Positions 1 through 9,490 of a stretch of 64,000 nt of DNA are shown here, piece after piece. Made by a program: the position numbers and the translations under genes. The notes beneath the pieces were generated by a model, which worked only from the letters and a program-made list of their open reading frames with translations, was not told where the DNA came from and made no database searches. Every line of letters begins with the position of its first letter. The stretch's first letter is position 1. The stretch is from Phaeobacter inhibens DSM 16374 (GTDB lineage Bacteria; Pseudomonadota; Alphaproteobacteria; Rhodobacterales; Rhodobacteraceae): assembly GCF_000473105.1 (NCBI RefSeq), contig NZ_KI421498.1, forward strand, positions 62,001 through 126,000. Reading direction: 5' to 3'.

Positions 1-448
1 TCTTGCCGCAGTGGCAGATGGTGCGCACCTCGCGCATTTCATCAGCCAGCGCCAGAAGCGTCGCCGATCCCGGAAACAGCTTGCCCTGAAAATCGACCCT
101 GAGCCCGTAGCACAGCACCGGCACCCGCAGATCATCCACCACCCGTGCCAGATCCCAGACCTGATCCGGTGACAGAAACTGCGCCTCATCGACAAAGATA
201 CTGGCGACTGCGCCCTTGGCTAGACGGTTACTTACCTTGTCATACAGGTTCTCGCCGGGGCGAAACATATCCGCCTCCGCACCAATCCCGATGCGCGAGG
301 CGATCCGTCCCTGACCGGCGCGATCATCCAGCGCCGCGGTCAGCAGATAGGTGTCCATATCGTTCTCGCGGTAGTTATGCGAGGCTTGCAAGAGCACCGT
401 CGATTTGCCGGCATTCATGGTGGAGTAGTGAAAGTAGAGCTTGGCCAT
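1..448 (-). CDS. tdk: Thymidine kinase, C-terminus off the left edge
   Basis: Phosphorylates thymidine to dTMP with ATP in the pyrimidine salvage pathway; cytoplasmic. The visible N-terminal ~149 residues carry the type II thymidine kinase P-loop (MNAGKST at about residues 11-17), the FVDEAQFL Walker B-like stretch, and the start of a Cys-containing zinc segment (ICHCGK) at the very edge. The start ATG is at 448-446, directly before the conserved KLYFHYSTMNAGK block, so the N-terminus is complete and only the C-terminal ~45 residues are missing. It reads toward the window edge and is separated from the next gene on the right by about 380 bases. Confidence 0.95.
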   Translation of the reverse strand, partial: MAKLYFHYSTMNAGKSTVLLQASHNYRENDMDTYLLTAALDDRAGQGRIASRIGIGAEADMFRPGENLYDKVSNRLAKGAVASIFVDEAQFLSPDQVWDLARVVDDLRVPVLCYGLRVDFQGKLFPGSATLLALADEMREVRTICHCGK

Positions 449-825
449 GAGGGTGATTTAGCCGCAGTGTCCGCTGGAGGAAACGGTTTTCTGCACCATA
501 TGACGGAATGTCAGGGCAGGTTTGGGGGACCGCCCATGAAGCACCCTGCACGCAGATGTCGGTCCGAGGCGAAACAACCCGAGAAACGAACCACACGACA
601 CCCGCGGCAGGGTGCAAACTGGACGGAAATTGCCCACCAGCGAAGGCCCACGAAACACGCCTCCGCCCCCAACACGTTTCCCTGCCGTAAGGCCTGAATC
701 AGCGCTGTAAGTCCCTTAAAACCTTAGGGATAGAAATAGGTTCGCATTTCCTTTAAGTGTCGTGAATGGGAAATTAACGCGTTTCTTCCCCAATGGGGTC
801 GCGGTCATATGCAGGTAGAATTTAT
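449..825. other. Intergenic region, no gene seen
   Basis: About 380 bases between the divergent tdk and the gene starting at 826. Short open frames here lack family character and good ribosome sites. The right half (about 700-790) is AT-richer than its surroundings and probably carries the promoter of the rightward gene, but I cannot assign -35/-10 boxes with confidence. Confidence 0.5.
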
Positions 826-1287
826 ATGGCAGATATAGGTACTTATCTAAAAAAACACACCGAGGCGCTGGTCAAGGATGTGGGGATCGAGGCGGCCTGC
901 CAGATCACAGGGAAATCCAAGGCGACGCTTGGCCGGTATTACTCGGATAATGCCGAACACGCCGATCGCTTCATGCCGGTTGATGCGGTGGCCAAGCTTG
1001 AGGCGGCTGCCTCCTTTCCGCATGTGACCTCCGGTCTGGCGGATCTGAAAAACATCACGCTGTCGTATTGCGAGGCGAGCCCGGCGTCAGAGGCGCGCAG
1101 TGGCGGCGTTAATGCGGATGTGATCGCACTGAGCCAGCGCTTCGCCACCTTGATGAGCGAATATCAGGAGGCGATGGCCGATGGGATTATCACCATCAAC
1201 GAGGCCAAGCGGCTGCTGCGTGAAACGGTGATGCTGCAACAGGTGCTGCTGGATATGAAACTGCATCTGGAAGAAGAGAGTGGCTGA
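826..1287 (+). CDS. CII/CP76-like putative DNA-binding protein
   Basis: A 153-residue protein. The N-terminal third looks like a helix-turn-helix (residues ~18-38, around [18 protein letters not shown]) followed by a segment ([11 protein letters not shown]) resembling phage regulatory proteins of the CII/CP76 type. The C-terminal half is predicted helical and acidic. I chose ATG 826 because the conserved part begins at [10 protein letters not shown]; an in-frame ATG at 793 would add 11 residues with no family character. It ends just before arsH and the two are probably co-transcribed. The function is unproven: it may be a domesticated phage-type regulator. The family assignment is from motif resemblance only. 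Confidence 0.7.
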   Translation: MADIGTYLKKHTEALVKDVGIEAACQITGKSKATLGRYYSDNAEHADRFMPVDAVAKLEAAASFPHVTSGLADLKNITLSYCEASPASEARSGGVNADVIALSQRFATLMSEYQEAMADGIITINEAKRLLRETVMLQQVLLDMKLHLEEESG

Positions 1288-1309
1288 GATGTCAACGGGG
1301 AAGGCAGCG

Positions 1310-2038
1310 ATGCCTGACGCACGAGCGGCTGAGGATCTGCCTGCACTCGTGGACGCCGCATTGCCGCAGATTGATGTAGCTGGTCTGGCGGCGGCAGAGG
1401 ATCCGCAGCATCCACCACGTATTCTGCTCCTTTACGGGTCGTTGCGGTCTGTAAGCTATTCGCGCAAAGCGGCCGAGGAGGCTGCGCGGATCCTGCGCGC
1501 ATTGGGCTGTGAGACGCGGATTTTTGACCCCAGCGGCCTGCCGCTGCCTGATGACGCCGGATCTGAGGACCACCCTAAGGTGAGCGAACTGCGCGATCTG
1601 GCTGTCTGGTGCGAAGGCATGGTCTGGTCCAGCCCGGAACGCCATGGCGCGATGACCGGCATCATGAAGACACAGATCGACTGGCTGCCGCTGTCGCTGA
1701 AGGGCGGTATTCGCACCACGCAGGGCAAGACGCTGGCGGTGATGCAGGTCTCCGGCGGGTCGCAATCTTTCAATGCGGTCAATCAGATGCGTATTTTGGG
1801 GCGATGGATGCGGATGATCACCATTCCCAACCAGTCCTCCATTCCCAGGGCCTGGCTTGAGTTTGGCGAAGGTGAGCGACTGCCTGACGGGCCGTTCTAT
1901 CGCCGGGTCGTCGACGTGATGGAAGAGCTGGTGAAATTCACCTGGCTGACCCGTGGCCGCAAGGAGTATCTGGTCGACCGCTATTCAGAACGGGTTGAGG
2001 ACGTTGAGGCCGTGCATCAGCGGGTGTCGCAGAAATAG
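1310..2038 (+). CDS. arsH: ArsH-type NADPH-dependent FMN reductase
   Basis: Flavodoxin-fold NADPH:FMN oxidoreductase of the ArsH family, linked in other bacteria to oxidation of trivalent organoarsenicals and to quinone/azo reduction. The FMN phosphate-binding loop is visible ([14 protein letters not shown]), as are the [10 protein letters not shown] and GGSQSFNAV segments typical of ArsH. ATG 1310 has the best ribosome site (GGGGAAGG five bases upstream). GTG 1280 and ATG 1289 are also in frame and would overlap or abut the preceding stop (1285-1287). No arsB, arsC or arsR lies beside it, so a general redox role is as likely as arsenic resistance. A strong terminator follows at 2070. Confidence 0.88.
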   Translation: MPDARAAEDLPALVDAALPQIDVAGLAAAEDPQHPPRILLLYGSLRSVSYSRKAAEEAARILRALGCETRIFDPSGLPLPDDAGSEDHPKVSELRDLAVWCEGMVWSSPERHGAMTGIMKTQIDWLPLSLKGGIRTTQGKTLAVMQVSGGSQSFNAVNQMRILGRWMRMITIPNQSSIPRAWLEFGEGERLPDGPFYRRVVDVMEELVKFTWLTRGRKEYLVDRYSERVEDVEAVHQRVSQK

Positions 2039-2069
2039 CCCGGACCGTCAGACGCTCAGTTATGAAACA

Positions 2070-2097
2070 GGGCCTGCCACACTCGGCAGGCCCTTTT
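2070..2097 (+). terminator. Rho-independent terminator after arsH
   Basis: Perfect 9-bp stem (GGGCCTGCC at 2070-2078 with GGCAGGCCC at 2085-2093), 6-base loop, then TTTT. It sits 32 bases after the arsH stop. Confidence 0.9.
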
Positions 2098-2137
2098 CTA
2101 TGGCTCATGTTCTGTACTCAGGCGAGGCTGCGAAGCC

Positions 2138-3262
2138 TCAGGCAACGCGGCGCAGGATCACCGAACCCACGGAATAGCCCGCCCCAAACGAGCAGATCAG
2201 CCCCAGATCCCCGGCCGACAGATCATCGGAGTATTTGGAGAAGGCGATGATCGACCCGGCTGAGGATGTATTGGCATAGTCCTGCAGGATGTTGGGCTGT
2301 TCACCGGCCTCTGGCGTACGACCCAACACTTTTTTGCCGATGAAATCATTCATCGTCTTGTTGGCCTGATGCAGCCAGAGCCGTTTCAGATCTGTGTTTG
2401 AAACCCCTTCAGCTTCCATATGCTCGGCGATGTGCTGGCTGACCATTGGCAGCACCTCCTTGAACACTTTGCGCCCGTTCTGCATGAACTGCATGTCGCG
2501 GCGATCCTCAACACCATCCGGGCGAGAGCGGCGCAGGTAGCCATTGTTGTTGCGGATATTGTTGGAGAAGCTGGTGGCACAGCGGGTCGAGAGGATCTCG
2601 AAATAGGCTCCCGTTGCGTCTTCGCTGCGCTCGATCAGGGTCGCCGTCGCCACATCGCCGAAGATAAAGTGACAATCGCGGTCGCGCCATTCCAGATGGC
2701 CCGAACAGATCTCGGGGTTCACCACCAGCGCCGAACGGATCGACCCCGACCGCACCATATCGGCCGCGGCCTGAATGCCAAAGGTGGCCGAGGAACAGGC
2801 CACATTCATATCGAATGCGAAGCCTTTGATGCCAAGCAGGTCCTGAATTTCGATTGCCAGCGCAGGGTAGGCGCGTTCCATATTGGAAGCGGCGCAGATC
2901 ACGGTATCAACATCGGCAGCGGTCTTTCCCGCCTGCGCCAGCGCCTTTTTCGCGGCATCCAGCGCCATCTCTGCCATGATCGAAGGCTCATCATCACCGC
3001 GCTGGCGCAGCAGCGGGTGCATCACCTCAGGATCCAGAACGCCGCTTTTGTCCATCACGTAACGCTGCTCGATGCCGGAGGCCTTGAGGATGAATTCCTC
3101 GGAGGAATGCGCCAGAGGCTCCATCTCGCCTGCGGCAATTGCCTTGGCATTTTCGGCATTGGTCTTGTCTGCATAGGCATTGAATGCCGCGACCAGCTCG
3201 GCGTTTGTGATCGTCTGTGACGGGGTGAAGACGCCCGTGCCGGTGATGGCGGGTGTGAACAT
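2138..3262 (-). CDS. Beta-ketoacyl-ACP synthase III family protein
   Basis: Thiolase-fold condensing enzyme of the FabH family, expected to condense an acyl-CoA starter with malonyl-ACP. The catalytic triad is complete: Cys in NVACSSATF, His in LWLHQANKTM and Asn in DYANTSSAGS, and the C-terminal GAGYSVGS loop is present. At about 374 residues it is longer than classical FabH (~317), with extra sequence after the N-terminal GTGVFTPSQTITN block, so it belongs to a longer FabH-like subfamily and may not be the housekeeping FabH. Start: ATG 3262 has GAAGG eight bases upstream and begins right before the ITGTG motif. An upstream ATG at 3310 is also open. It is convergent with arsH and divergent from marR. 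Confidence 0.85.
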   Translation of the reverse strand: MFTPAITGTGVFTPSQTITNAELVAAFNAYADKTNAENAKAIAAGEMEPLAHSSEEFILKASGIEQRYVMDKSGVLDPEVMHPLLRQRGDDEPSIMAEMALDAAKKALAQAGKTAADVDTVICAASNMERAYPALAIEIQDLLGIKGFAFDMNVACSSATFGIQAAADMVRSGSIRSALVVNPEICSGHLEWRDRDCHFIFGDVATATLIERSEDATGAYFEILSTRCATSFSNNIRNNNGYLRRSRPDGVEDRRDMQFMQNGRKVFKEVLPMVSQHIAEHMEAEGVSNTDLKRLWLHQANKTMNDFIGKKVLGRTPEAGEQPNILQDYANTSSAGSIIAFSKYSDDLSAGDLGLICSFGAGYSVGSVILRRVA

Positions 3263-3472
3263 GCGCTGGACCTTCGGGTGGTTTTCAAAAAGTGCTGCAT
3301 ATCTGGGCATCTTCCCCCAGTCAGGTCAAGTCTGGCCCATTGTTCATGGCAATAGTGGCCCCTACGTCAACGCCACGGGGAGGGCGCGGGAGTGGGTTTG
3401 AGGGCGTCAGGAAACTTCCCTCCTTGAATAGTTCGAATTTTGAAGTATATGCGCTCTAAAGGCGGTGGCGGA

Positions 3473-3970
3473 ATGATTCGAGAATCCGACAAGATCTTTG
3501 ACGATGACACTGGCCAGCATCCGCGTGAGATCCGTCCGGAGGTCTGCGCGATGTTGGGTGTCTTTGCGCTCTACTGGCGCATTGATGCCTGCATTGAAGA
3601 CAGCGTTGAAATGCCCGAATTGAGCCGCATGGAATGTCACACCCTGGTGCGTCTTGGCACCCCATCCCGCATGGGTGAGCTGGCGCGAATGCTGCAGACT
3701 GTTCCCTCTTCCGTGACCGCAGCGGCAGACCGGCTGGAACGGCAAGGATTGGTCAGGCGCAGCCGCGATCCGCAGGACCGGCGCGCCTGGCTTTTGTCGC
3801 TGACGCCCGACGGTGTGGCCAAGCGGGATCGCCTGGTCGCGGCCATGTCGGAGTTGTTTCAGCGTATTTCCGGGCTTGATCCGGATGAAATCCACCAATT
3901 TGCGGCCCTATCGGCCAAAATCCATGACACTGTTATAGCGGCGGACGCGAATCCGCTTCGGAAGGAGTAA
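3473..3970 (+). CDS. MarR family transcriptional regulator
   Basis: A winged-helix regulator of about 165 residues. The core reads HTLVRLG...GELARMLQTVPSSVTAAADRLERQGLV, a MarR recognition-helix arrangement, followed by the wing RSRDPQDRRAWLLSLT. It lies three bases upstream of the efflux adaptor gene and is the first gene of a marR-MFP-RND operon, so it most likely represses its own operon and is released by a small-molecule ligand. ATG 3473 is used here; upstream ATGs at 3440 and 3449 are possible. Confidence 0.88.
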   Translation: MIRESDKIFDDDTGQHPREIRPEVCAMLGVFALYWRIDACIEDSVEMPELSRMECHTLVRLGTPSRMGELARMLQTVPSSVTAAADRLERQGLVRRSRDPQDRRAWLLSLTPDGVAKRDRLVAAMSELFQRISGLDPDEIHQFAALSAKIHDTVIAADANPLRKE

Positions 3971-3973
3971 CTT

Positions 3974-5017
3974 ATGCAGCTGAGTTTGAGAGCAATCGCT
4001 GGTATCGCCGCGCTGATGCTGGTGGGGGTACCAGCACTGGCCGCTGATGCCCTGAAACCTGTTAAACTGATGGTAACACAGTCCGGTGCGATGCCCATTC
4101 ACCGCGAATTCTACGGTCAGGTCGCCGCTAAGGAAACGGTTGATCTGGCGTTTCAGGTTGGCGGCCAGGTGGTGAAGTTTCCCGTGACCGAAGGCGCCTT
4201 CGTGCCGAAGGGAGCGCTGATTGCTGAATTGGACCTTGAACCGTTTGAGCTGAAACTTGGTCAGGCCCAGCTGCAAAAGGAACAGGCGGATCGAACGGTG
4301 ACGCGCCTTGAAAAACTGACCGGCACGGTCAGTCAGGTCTCCATCGACGACGCCGAAACTCAGGCGGGTCTGTCCCGCATTGCCCTGCGGGATGCGGATT
4401 ATGCGCTCGAACATGCAACTCTGAACGCCCCTTTTGATGCGCTGGTTTCCAGCCGTGAGGTGGCGTTGTTCAGCACTGTCAGCGCGGGTGCGCCCGTTGT
4501 GCGTCTGCACGATATGTCGGAACTCCACATTGAGGTGGACGTGCCCGAGGTGTTGTTCCAGCAGGGGGAAGACAATGACGCCCTGACGATCACCGCAACC
4601 TTCCCGGGCAGCGATACTGCATATCCGTTGGAAATCCTGGAATTCGACGCGGAGGCCAGCAGTGTTGGCCAGACCTACCGCGTGACTTTCCGCCTGGACC
4701 CGCCGAAGGATCGCCAGATCTTCCCCGGCGCGTCGACGACAGTTCGGGTCACCGTGGATACAGGCGCATCGGCCATCGTGGTTCCGCCCACCGCAATTGT
4801 GCCCGCAGCCAATGGGGAAACCGGCGTGATGCTGTTTTCACCCAAAGGTGGCGATGAGGGCACCGTGACCTGGACCAAGGTTGAAACCGCTGCCACCGAT
4901 GGTGGCCGGATTGAGATCACCTCCGGTCTGCAGGGGGGCGAAGAAATTGTGCTGACCGGCGGCGGCGCGCTCGCCGATGGAGAGGCCGTGCGCCGCTTCA
5001 CTGGCTTCACCAACTGA
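3974..5017 (+). CDS. RND efflux periplasmic adaptor subunit
   Basis: Membrane-fusion protein (HlyD/AcrA family, 347 residues) that couples the inner-membrane RND pump to an outer-membrane channel. It has a Sec signal peptide (residues 1-24, ending ALA-A), a biotinyl-lipoyl half motif (FQVGGQVVKFPVTEGAFVPKG), a short helical hairpin (~85-130), the second lipoyl half (ATLNAPFDALVSSR), then beta-barrel and membrane-proximal domains. It starts three bases after marR and is followed after 11 bases by the pump gene. No TolC-like gene is adjacent, so the pump probably uses an outer-membrane factor encoded elsewhere. Confidence 0.93.
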   Translation: MQLSLRAIAGIAALMLVGVPALAADALKPVKLMVTQSGAMPIHREFYGQVAAKETVDLAFQVGGQVVKFPVTEGAFVPKGALIAELDLEPFELKLGQAQLQKEQADRTVTRLEKLTGTVSQVSIDDAETQAGLSRIALRDADYALEHATLNAPFDALVSSREVALFSTVSAGAPVVRLHDMSELHIEVDVPEVLFQQGEDNDALTITATFPGSDTAYPLEILEFDAEASSVGQTYRVTFRLDPPKDRQIFPGASTTVRVTVDTGASAIVVPPTAIVPAANGETGVMLFSPKGGDEGTVTWTKVETAATDGGRIEITSGLQGGEEIVLTGGGALADGEAVRRFTGFTN

Positions 5018-5028
5018 GGGCGGATTTC

Positions 5029-8000
5029 ATGGACATTGCACGCGGGTCGATCAATCGGCCGCTCTATACGTGGATCATCATGCTTGCCGCCCTGTTTGGC
5101 GGCATCTGGGGGTTCCTGAACCTCGGACGGCTCGAAGATCCGGCCTTCACCATCAAACAGGCGGTGGTCATCACCCAATATCCCGGTGCCAGCGCTGAGC
5201 AGGTGGCGCTGGAAGTTTCCGAACCACTGGAATCGGCGATCCAGAAAATGGGTGAGGTGAAACAGATCACCTCAATGAACCAGCCTGGGCTTTCACGCAT
5301 CGATGTTGAGATGCAGGACACCTTTGACGGAAGTGAGCTGCCGGCCCTCTGGACCAAGCTGCGCAGCGAGGTCGAAGATGCGGCACGCGACCTGCCCGAG
5401 GGGGTGAGCACCCCCTTCGTCAATGACGGCTTCGGGGATGTGTTCGGCGTGTTCTATGCCGTGACAGCCGAGGGGTACACTGATGCGGAGCGCCACGAAC
5501 TGGCGACCTTCCTGCGACGTGAACTGCTGGCGGTGGACGGCGTGGCCGATGTGGAGATCGCGGGCCTGCCGGAAGAGGCGATTTTTGTCGAACCAAAGAT
5601 GGCAATCACCGTAAATCAGAACATTCCGATCAACGCGGTCTCGAACGCTCTGGCCACGGCCAATTCGGTGCGCTCTGCCGGTCAGGTTGACAACGGACCC
5701 GTGCAGACCCGCGTCAGCGCGCCGGAAGGCTCCGACTCCGTGACGGAAATTGCCGGTCTCACCATTGGCTCTCAGGGTGAAGTCATCAATATCATCGACA
5801 TGGCGGATGTCCATCGCGGTCGGGTTGATGACCCGTCCCAGATCATCCGCTTTGATGGTGTTGAGGCCTTCACCATTGGTATTGCGGGTCTGGCGACGGA
5901 AAACATTGTTGAGGTTGGCCAGCGGGTGGATGCGCGTCTGGCCGAGCTAGACAGCCAGATCCCTTACGGTGTTGAGCTGAAGCCGATCTACCAGCAGCAT
6001 GTTGTTGTGGATCAGGCCTCCAATGACTTCCTGGTGAATCTTGCGATGTCGGTTGGCATCGTGGTGATTGTACTGGCGATTTTCATGGGCTGGCGGGCAG
6101 CCATTGTTGTCGGCACCACGCTTTTGCTCACGGTTGTCGGAACACTGATGTTCATGAATTTCTTCTCCATTGAAATGGAGCGGATCTCACTCGGCGCATT
6201 AATCATCGCGATGGGGATGCTGGTGGATAATGCCATTGTTGTGGCGGAGGGAATGCAGATCTCCATGGCGCGCGGGCGCAGCTCGCGCGAAGCTGCGCAT
6301 GAGGCGGCGGCCAAAACCCAGATCCCGTTGCTGGGGGCAACCGTCATTGGCATCATGGCCTTTGCCGGTATTGGCCTCAGCCCGGATTCCACAGGTGAGT
6401 TCATGTTCTCGCTGTTTGCGGTGATTGGCATCTCGCTGCTGCTCAGCTGGCTTCTGGCGCTGACGGCAACGCCGCTTCTGGCTCACTATTTCTTTAAACA
6501 GGGGAGCGGTGACGATCATGATGCCTATTCCGGGATCCTGTTCCGCACCTACAGCAAGATCCTGCGGCTGTCGCTGAAACTGCGCTGGTTTGTGGTGCCG
6601 GGTCTTATCGCGATCACCGTGCTTTGCTTTATCGGCTTTGGGCAGGTGAAGCAGCAGTTTTTCCCTAACTCCAACACGCCGCTGTTCTTCGTGCACTACA
6701 AGCTGCCGCAGGGCTCGTCGATCACGACCACCTCAGAGCACATGCGTGTGTTCGAGGAGTGGCTGGCAGACCGGAACGATGTGGAAACGGTCACCACCTT
6801 CGTCGGGCAGGGGGCCACGCGCTTCATGCTGACCTATGATTCCGAAGATCCGACCCCCAGCTATGGGCATCTCATCATCCGGGCCACCAGCCTTGAGGCG
6901 ATCCCAGCGCTGCAAGCGGATCTGGAGGTCTTTGGTCAGGGTCGCTTCCCCGAGGGAGAGTTCCGCACCAAACGGCTGGTCTTTGGCCCCGGTGGCGGCG
7001 CCCCGATCGAGGTGCGGTTTGCCGGGCCTGACCCTCGGGTGCTGCGTCAGCTGGGTGAGGAGGCAATGCTGCGACTGCAACAGGCGACACCAGATATCCT
7101 GAGCGTGCGACAGGACTGGCGCGAGCAGGAAATCACGTTGAAGCCGATTTATGCCACTGACAGGGCGCAGACCGCCGGTGTCACGCGGGAGGCGATTGCG
7201 GATGCGCTGCAGTTCTCCACCGATGGCCTGCGGGCGGGGGTGTTCCGCGAGCGGGATCGCTTGATCCCAATCGTTCTGCGCCGTGCCGAAGCCGGTGAGT
7301 ATAATCTAATGGATCAGCTGGTATTTTCCGAGGCGGCAGGTAAATTTGTGCCGCTTGAGCAGATGGTCGACGGGATTGACGTGGTTGTCGAAAACACCCT
7401 TGTCCATCGCCGTGACCGGGTGCCTACGCTGACGGTCGGGGCGGACATCTCCGCAGATCTGACCGCAGCCAGCGTGTTCTCGCAGGTGCAGGACACCATT
7501 GAGGAGATCCAGCTGCCTGCGGGTTACACCATGGAATGGGGCGGGGAGCATGAGAACTCTGCCGACGCCAATGCCAGCCTTGGCAAGCAGCTCCCGGTCA
7601 CGATCCTGATTATGGTGCTGATCTCGGTGCTGCTGTTCAACGCGATCCGCCAGCCGATCATCATCTGGCTATTGGTGCCGATGTCGGTGAACGGGGTGGT
7701 GATAGGCCTCCTTGGTACCGGTATGCCCTTCACCTTTACCGCGCTTCTCGGTCTGCTTAGCCTCTCTGGTATGCTGATCAAGAACGGTATCGTTCTGGTC
7801 GAGGAAATCGATCTGGTCCGGGCTGAGGGCAGACCCCTGCGCGAGGCCATTGTCGAGGCGTCAGTGTCGCGTCTACGCCCGGTCATGCTGGCAGCGGTCA
7901 CCACCATCCTTGGCATGGCACCGCTGCTGACGGATGCGTTCTTCGTGTCTATGGCGATCACCATCATGGGAGGGCTGGCTTTTGCCACTGTTCTCACTCT

Positions 8001-8073
8001 GGTGGCCGCGCCGGTGTTCTATCTGATCTTCTTCGGGCGGGATGAGAAACGCGAACAGGCCGCTGCAGCCTGA
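5029..8073 (+). CDS. RND family efflux transporter permease
   Basis: Proton-driven inner-membrane pump of 1014 residues, the usual size for the AcrB/MexB/CzcA superfamily. It has an N-terminal TM helix (PLYTWIIMLAALFGGIWGF), two large periplasmic domains, and two TM bundles. The second helix group includes IIAMGMLVDNAIVVAEG, the conserved TM4-type segment with the proton-relay Asp. The C-terminal half has the matching GMLIKNGIVLVEEIDL segment. It closes the marR-adaptor-pump operon and is followed by a terminator. The single-Asp relay and lack of heavy-metal hallmarks favour organic substrates (drugs, solvents, bile-salt-like compounds) over metals, but this is inference. Confidence 0.95.
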   Translation: MDIARGSINRPLYTWIIMLAALFGGIWGFLNLGRLEDPAFTIKQAVVITQYPGASAEQVALEVSEPLESAIQKMGEVKQITSMNQPGLSRIDVEMQDTFDGSELPALWTKLRSEVEDAARDLPEGVSTPFVNDGFGDVFGVFYAVTAEGYTDAERHELATFLRRELLAVDGVADVEIAGLPEEAIFVEPKMAITVNQNIPINAVSNALATANSVRSAGQVDNGPVQTRVSAPEGSDSVTEIAGLTIGSQGEVINIIDMADVHRGRVDDPSQIIRFDGVEAFTIGIAGLATENIVEVGQRVDARLAELDSQIPYGVELKPIYQQHVVVDQASNDFLVNLAMSVGIVVIVLAIFMGWRAAIVVGTTLLLTVVGTLMFMNFFSIEMERISLGALIIAMGMLVDNAIVVAEGMQISMARGRSSREAAHEAAAKTQIPLLGATVIGIMAFAGIGLSPDSTGEFMFSLFAVIGISLLLSWLLALTATPLLAHYFFKQGSGDDHDAYSGILFRTYSKILRLSLKLRWFVVPGLIAITVLCFIGFGQVKQQFFPNSNTPLFFVHYKLPQGSSITTTSEHMRVFEEWLADRNDVETVTTFVGQGATRFMLTYDSEDPTPSYGHLIIRATSLEAIPALQADLEVFGQGRFPEGEFRTKRLVFGPGGGAPIEVRFAGPDPRVLRQLGEEAMLRLQQATPDILSVRQDWREQEITLKPIYATDRAQTAGVTREAIADALQFSTDGLRAGVFRERDRLIPIVLRRAEAGEYNLMDQLVFSEAAGKFVPLEQMVDGIDVVVENTLVHRRDRVPTLTVGADISADLTAASVFSQVQDTIEEIQLPAGYTMEWGGEHENSADANASLGKQLPVTILIMVLISVLLFNAIRQPIIIWLLVPMSVNGVVIGLLGTGMPFTFTALLGLLSLSGMLIKNGIVLVEEIDLVRAEGRPLREAIVEASVSRLRPVMLAAVTTILGMAPLLTDAFFVSMAITIMGGLAFATVLTLVAAPVFYLIFFGRDEKREQAAAA

Positions 8074-8099
8074 TCACGGCGCCTGATATCTCAAGAGAA

Positions 8100-8128
8100 A
8101 GCCCCGGTTGCAGAACCGGGGCTTTTTT
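8100..8128 (+). terminator. Rho-independent terminator after the RND operon
   Basis: Stem GCCCCGGTT (8101-8109) with AACCGGGGC (8114-8122), GCAG loop, then six Ts. It sits 27 bases past the pump stop. Confidence 0.93.
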
Positions 8129-8663
8129 GTCAGTTTGATCTCCTTCTGATTGCGGTGTGGGTTTTGCAGGGCAGCCTGTGAACCGGCATAAGCCAGGGGC
8201 ACCGTTCTTGGTGTGGGGCAGATATCGGCGCCACGGCAGATATATTCGCCCCAAAACCCCGCGGTGACCCGAGGGTAATCTCTTAAGACTTATGCGGTGG
8301 CAAAGCGTCGACAGGATTCGCCCCAATCGCCGGTTGGGCGGGCCCAATTCCGCCTTAATCCCCGCGATTTCTTTCCAGATCTCAGCGCCAGACCCGTATC
8401 CACAGGGAAAATCGCACTGAAATCCTTGCTGGAAAAATGATATTTTTTCAGATGTTTGAGCGAAATTTCCCTAAAAATGTTCAGGAAGGTTAAGGAAAAT
8501 ATAGGGCTGCGGCAGCCCGGTGGCCGCAATAACTGCGCACGTTAACTGATTGTTAAGTATGTCACATTCTGCGCGCCTTTCTGACAGCTCTCCACAACTC
8601 CAAGCCGCATTCCAGCCTCAGCCGACCCCGAAGATGGCGATGTGGGAAAAATAGGAGTGGACC
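8129..8663. other. Long intergenic region with an AT-rich stretch
   Basis: About 535 bases with no gene I can support. Positions ~8400-8510 are clearly AT-rich against the GC-rich surroundings, with several A/T runs. A leftward 79-codon frame (8290-8529) spans part of it but has no recognisable domain, an improbable composition and no clear ribosome site. The region probably holds the promoter of the protease gene at 8664 and could include an untranslated RNA; nothing proves it. Confidence 0.4.
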
Positions 8664-9377
8664 ATGAAACGCATTATAGGGCTTATCGCCGCCGCCATTA
8701 TTTCGAGTACAACCTTTAGCCTCTCTGCCGAGGCGCAGTCTGCAGGGGTCAGGGCCGTTCAGGGGTGGGAAGCTGTCGGGCGGCTCAACATCGCCGGGCG
8801 CAATATGTGTACCGGCAGTCTGATCGCGCCCAATCTGGTGCTGACGGCTGCGCATTGTCTCTACAATCCGCAAACGGGGCAGGCGGTGAACCCGCGAAGT
8901 ATCAAATTTGAGGCCGGTCTCAATGGTCGCAGGGCCAAGGCATCGCGCCGTGTAGTGAAGGCGGTTGTTCATCCCGGATATCGTCACAATTGGTCCAGCC
9001 GCAGCGAAGCCGGCAGCGATATCGCGGTTTTGCGTCTGGATCGTCCGATTGCGGGCAGCCAAATCCGCCCCTTTGTATTGGCCGCAGCTCCAACACCGGG
9101 CGACAGCGTCGATGTGCTTTCTTACACCGTGAACCAGGCCACCCGTCCGGCCCGTGAACAAGGCTGCCGGATCCTGTCGACCAGAAGCGAAACACTGGTG
9201 ACCTCCTGTCGGGTAGAATACGGCGCTTCCGGGTCGCCTGTGCTGCAGATGCGCAAAGGAGGCGCGCCGCTGCTGGTTTCCGTGATCTCGGCCAAGGCCC
9301 AGATAGGCCGCAAGCGCGTGTCGCTGGCCACCACCTTTGATGGATCGCTGCGCTCTCTGATGCGCCGCGCGGGCTGA
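8664..9377 (+). CDS. Secreted trypsin-like serine protease
   Basis: S1 (chymotrypsin-fold) endopeptidase of 237 residues. It has a Sec signal peptide (residues 1-24, cleavage near AEA-Q) and the full catalytic triad: His64 in TAAHC, Asp119 in GSDIAVLRL and Ser189 in YGASGSPV. Cys49/Cys65 and Cys168/Cys182 could form disulfides, consistent with a periplasmic or secreted enzyme. The usual GDSGGP is GASGSP here; the Asp-to-Ala change two before the nucleophile's Gly may alter zymogen-style activation. It is monocistronic, with a good ribosome site (TAGGAG) before ATG 8664, and ends at a shared bidirectional terminator. Substrate unknown. Confidence 0.88.
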   Translation: MKRIIGLIAAAIISSTTFSLSAEAQSAGVRAVQGWEAVGRLNIAGRNMCTGSLIAPNLVLTAAHCLYNPQTGQAVNPRSIKFEAGLNGRRAKASRRVVKAVVHPGYRHNWSSRSEAGSDIAVLRLDRPIAGSQIRPFVLAAAPTPGDSVDVLSYTVNQATRPAREQGCRILSTRSETLVTSCRVEYGASGSPVLQMRKGGAPLLVSVISAKAQIGRKRVSLATTFDGSLRSLMRRAG

Positions 9378-9450
9378 GCCGGGCCTGCCCAGCCTCCGCT
9401 CCGTTTCCCACAAAAGCGTCCGTGGGAGGTGGGCCGCGTCCAATCAGCCC

Positions 9451-9484
9451 AAAACCCCGGAGCATCTGCTCCGGGGTTTTTACG
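9451..9484. terminator. Bidirectional terminator between convergent genes
   Basis: 13-bp perfect inverted repeat (AAAACCCCGGAGC at 9451-9463, GCTCCGGGGTTTT at 9468-9480) with a 4-base loop. It gives a T-run on both strands and serves the protease gene (left) and the SHMT-family gene (right). Confidence 0.92.
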
Positions 9485-9490
9485 TCTTGG

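Noticed and set aside
8290-8529. 79-codon leftward frame in the AT-rich gap
   Set aside because: No family, no good ribosome site and an odd amino-acid mix; not enough to call a gene.
8562-9443. Leftward 293-codon frame opposite the serine protease
   Set aside because: Complement of a gene with a complete catalytic triad; no features of its own.
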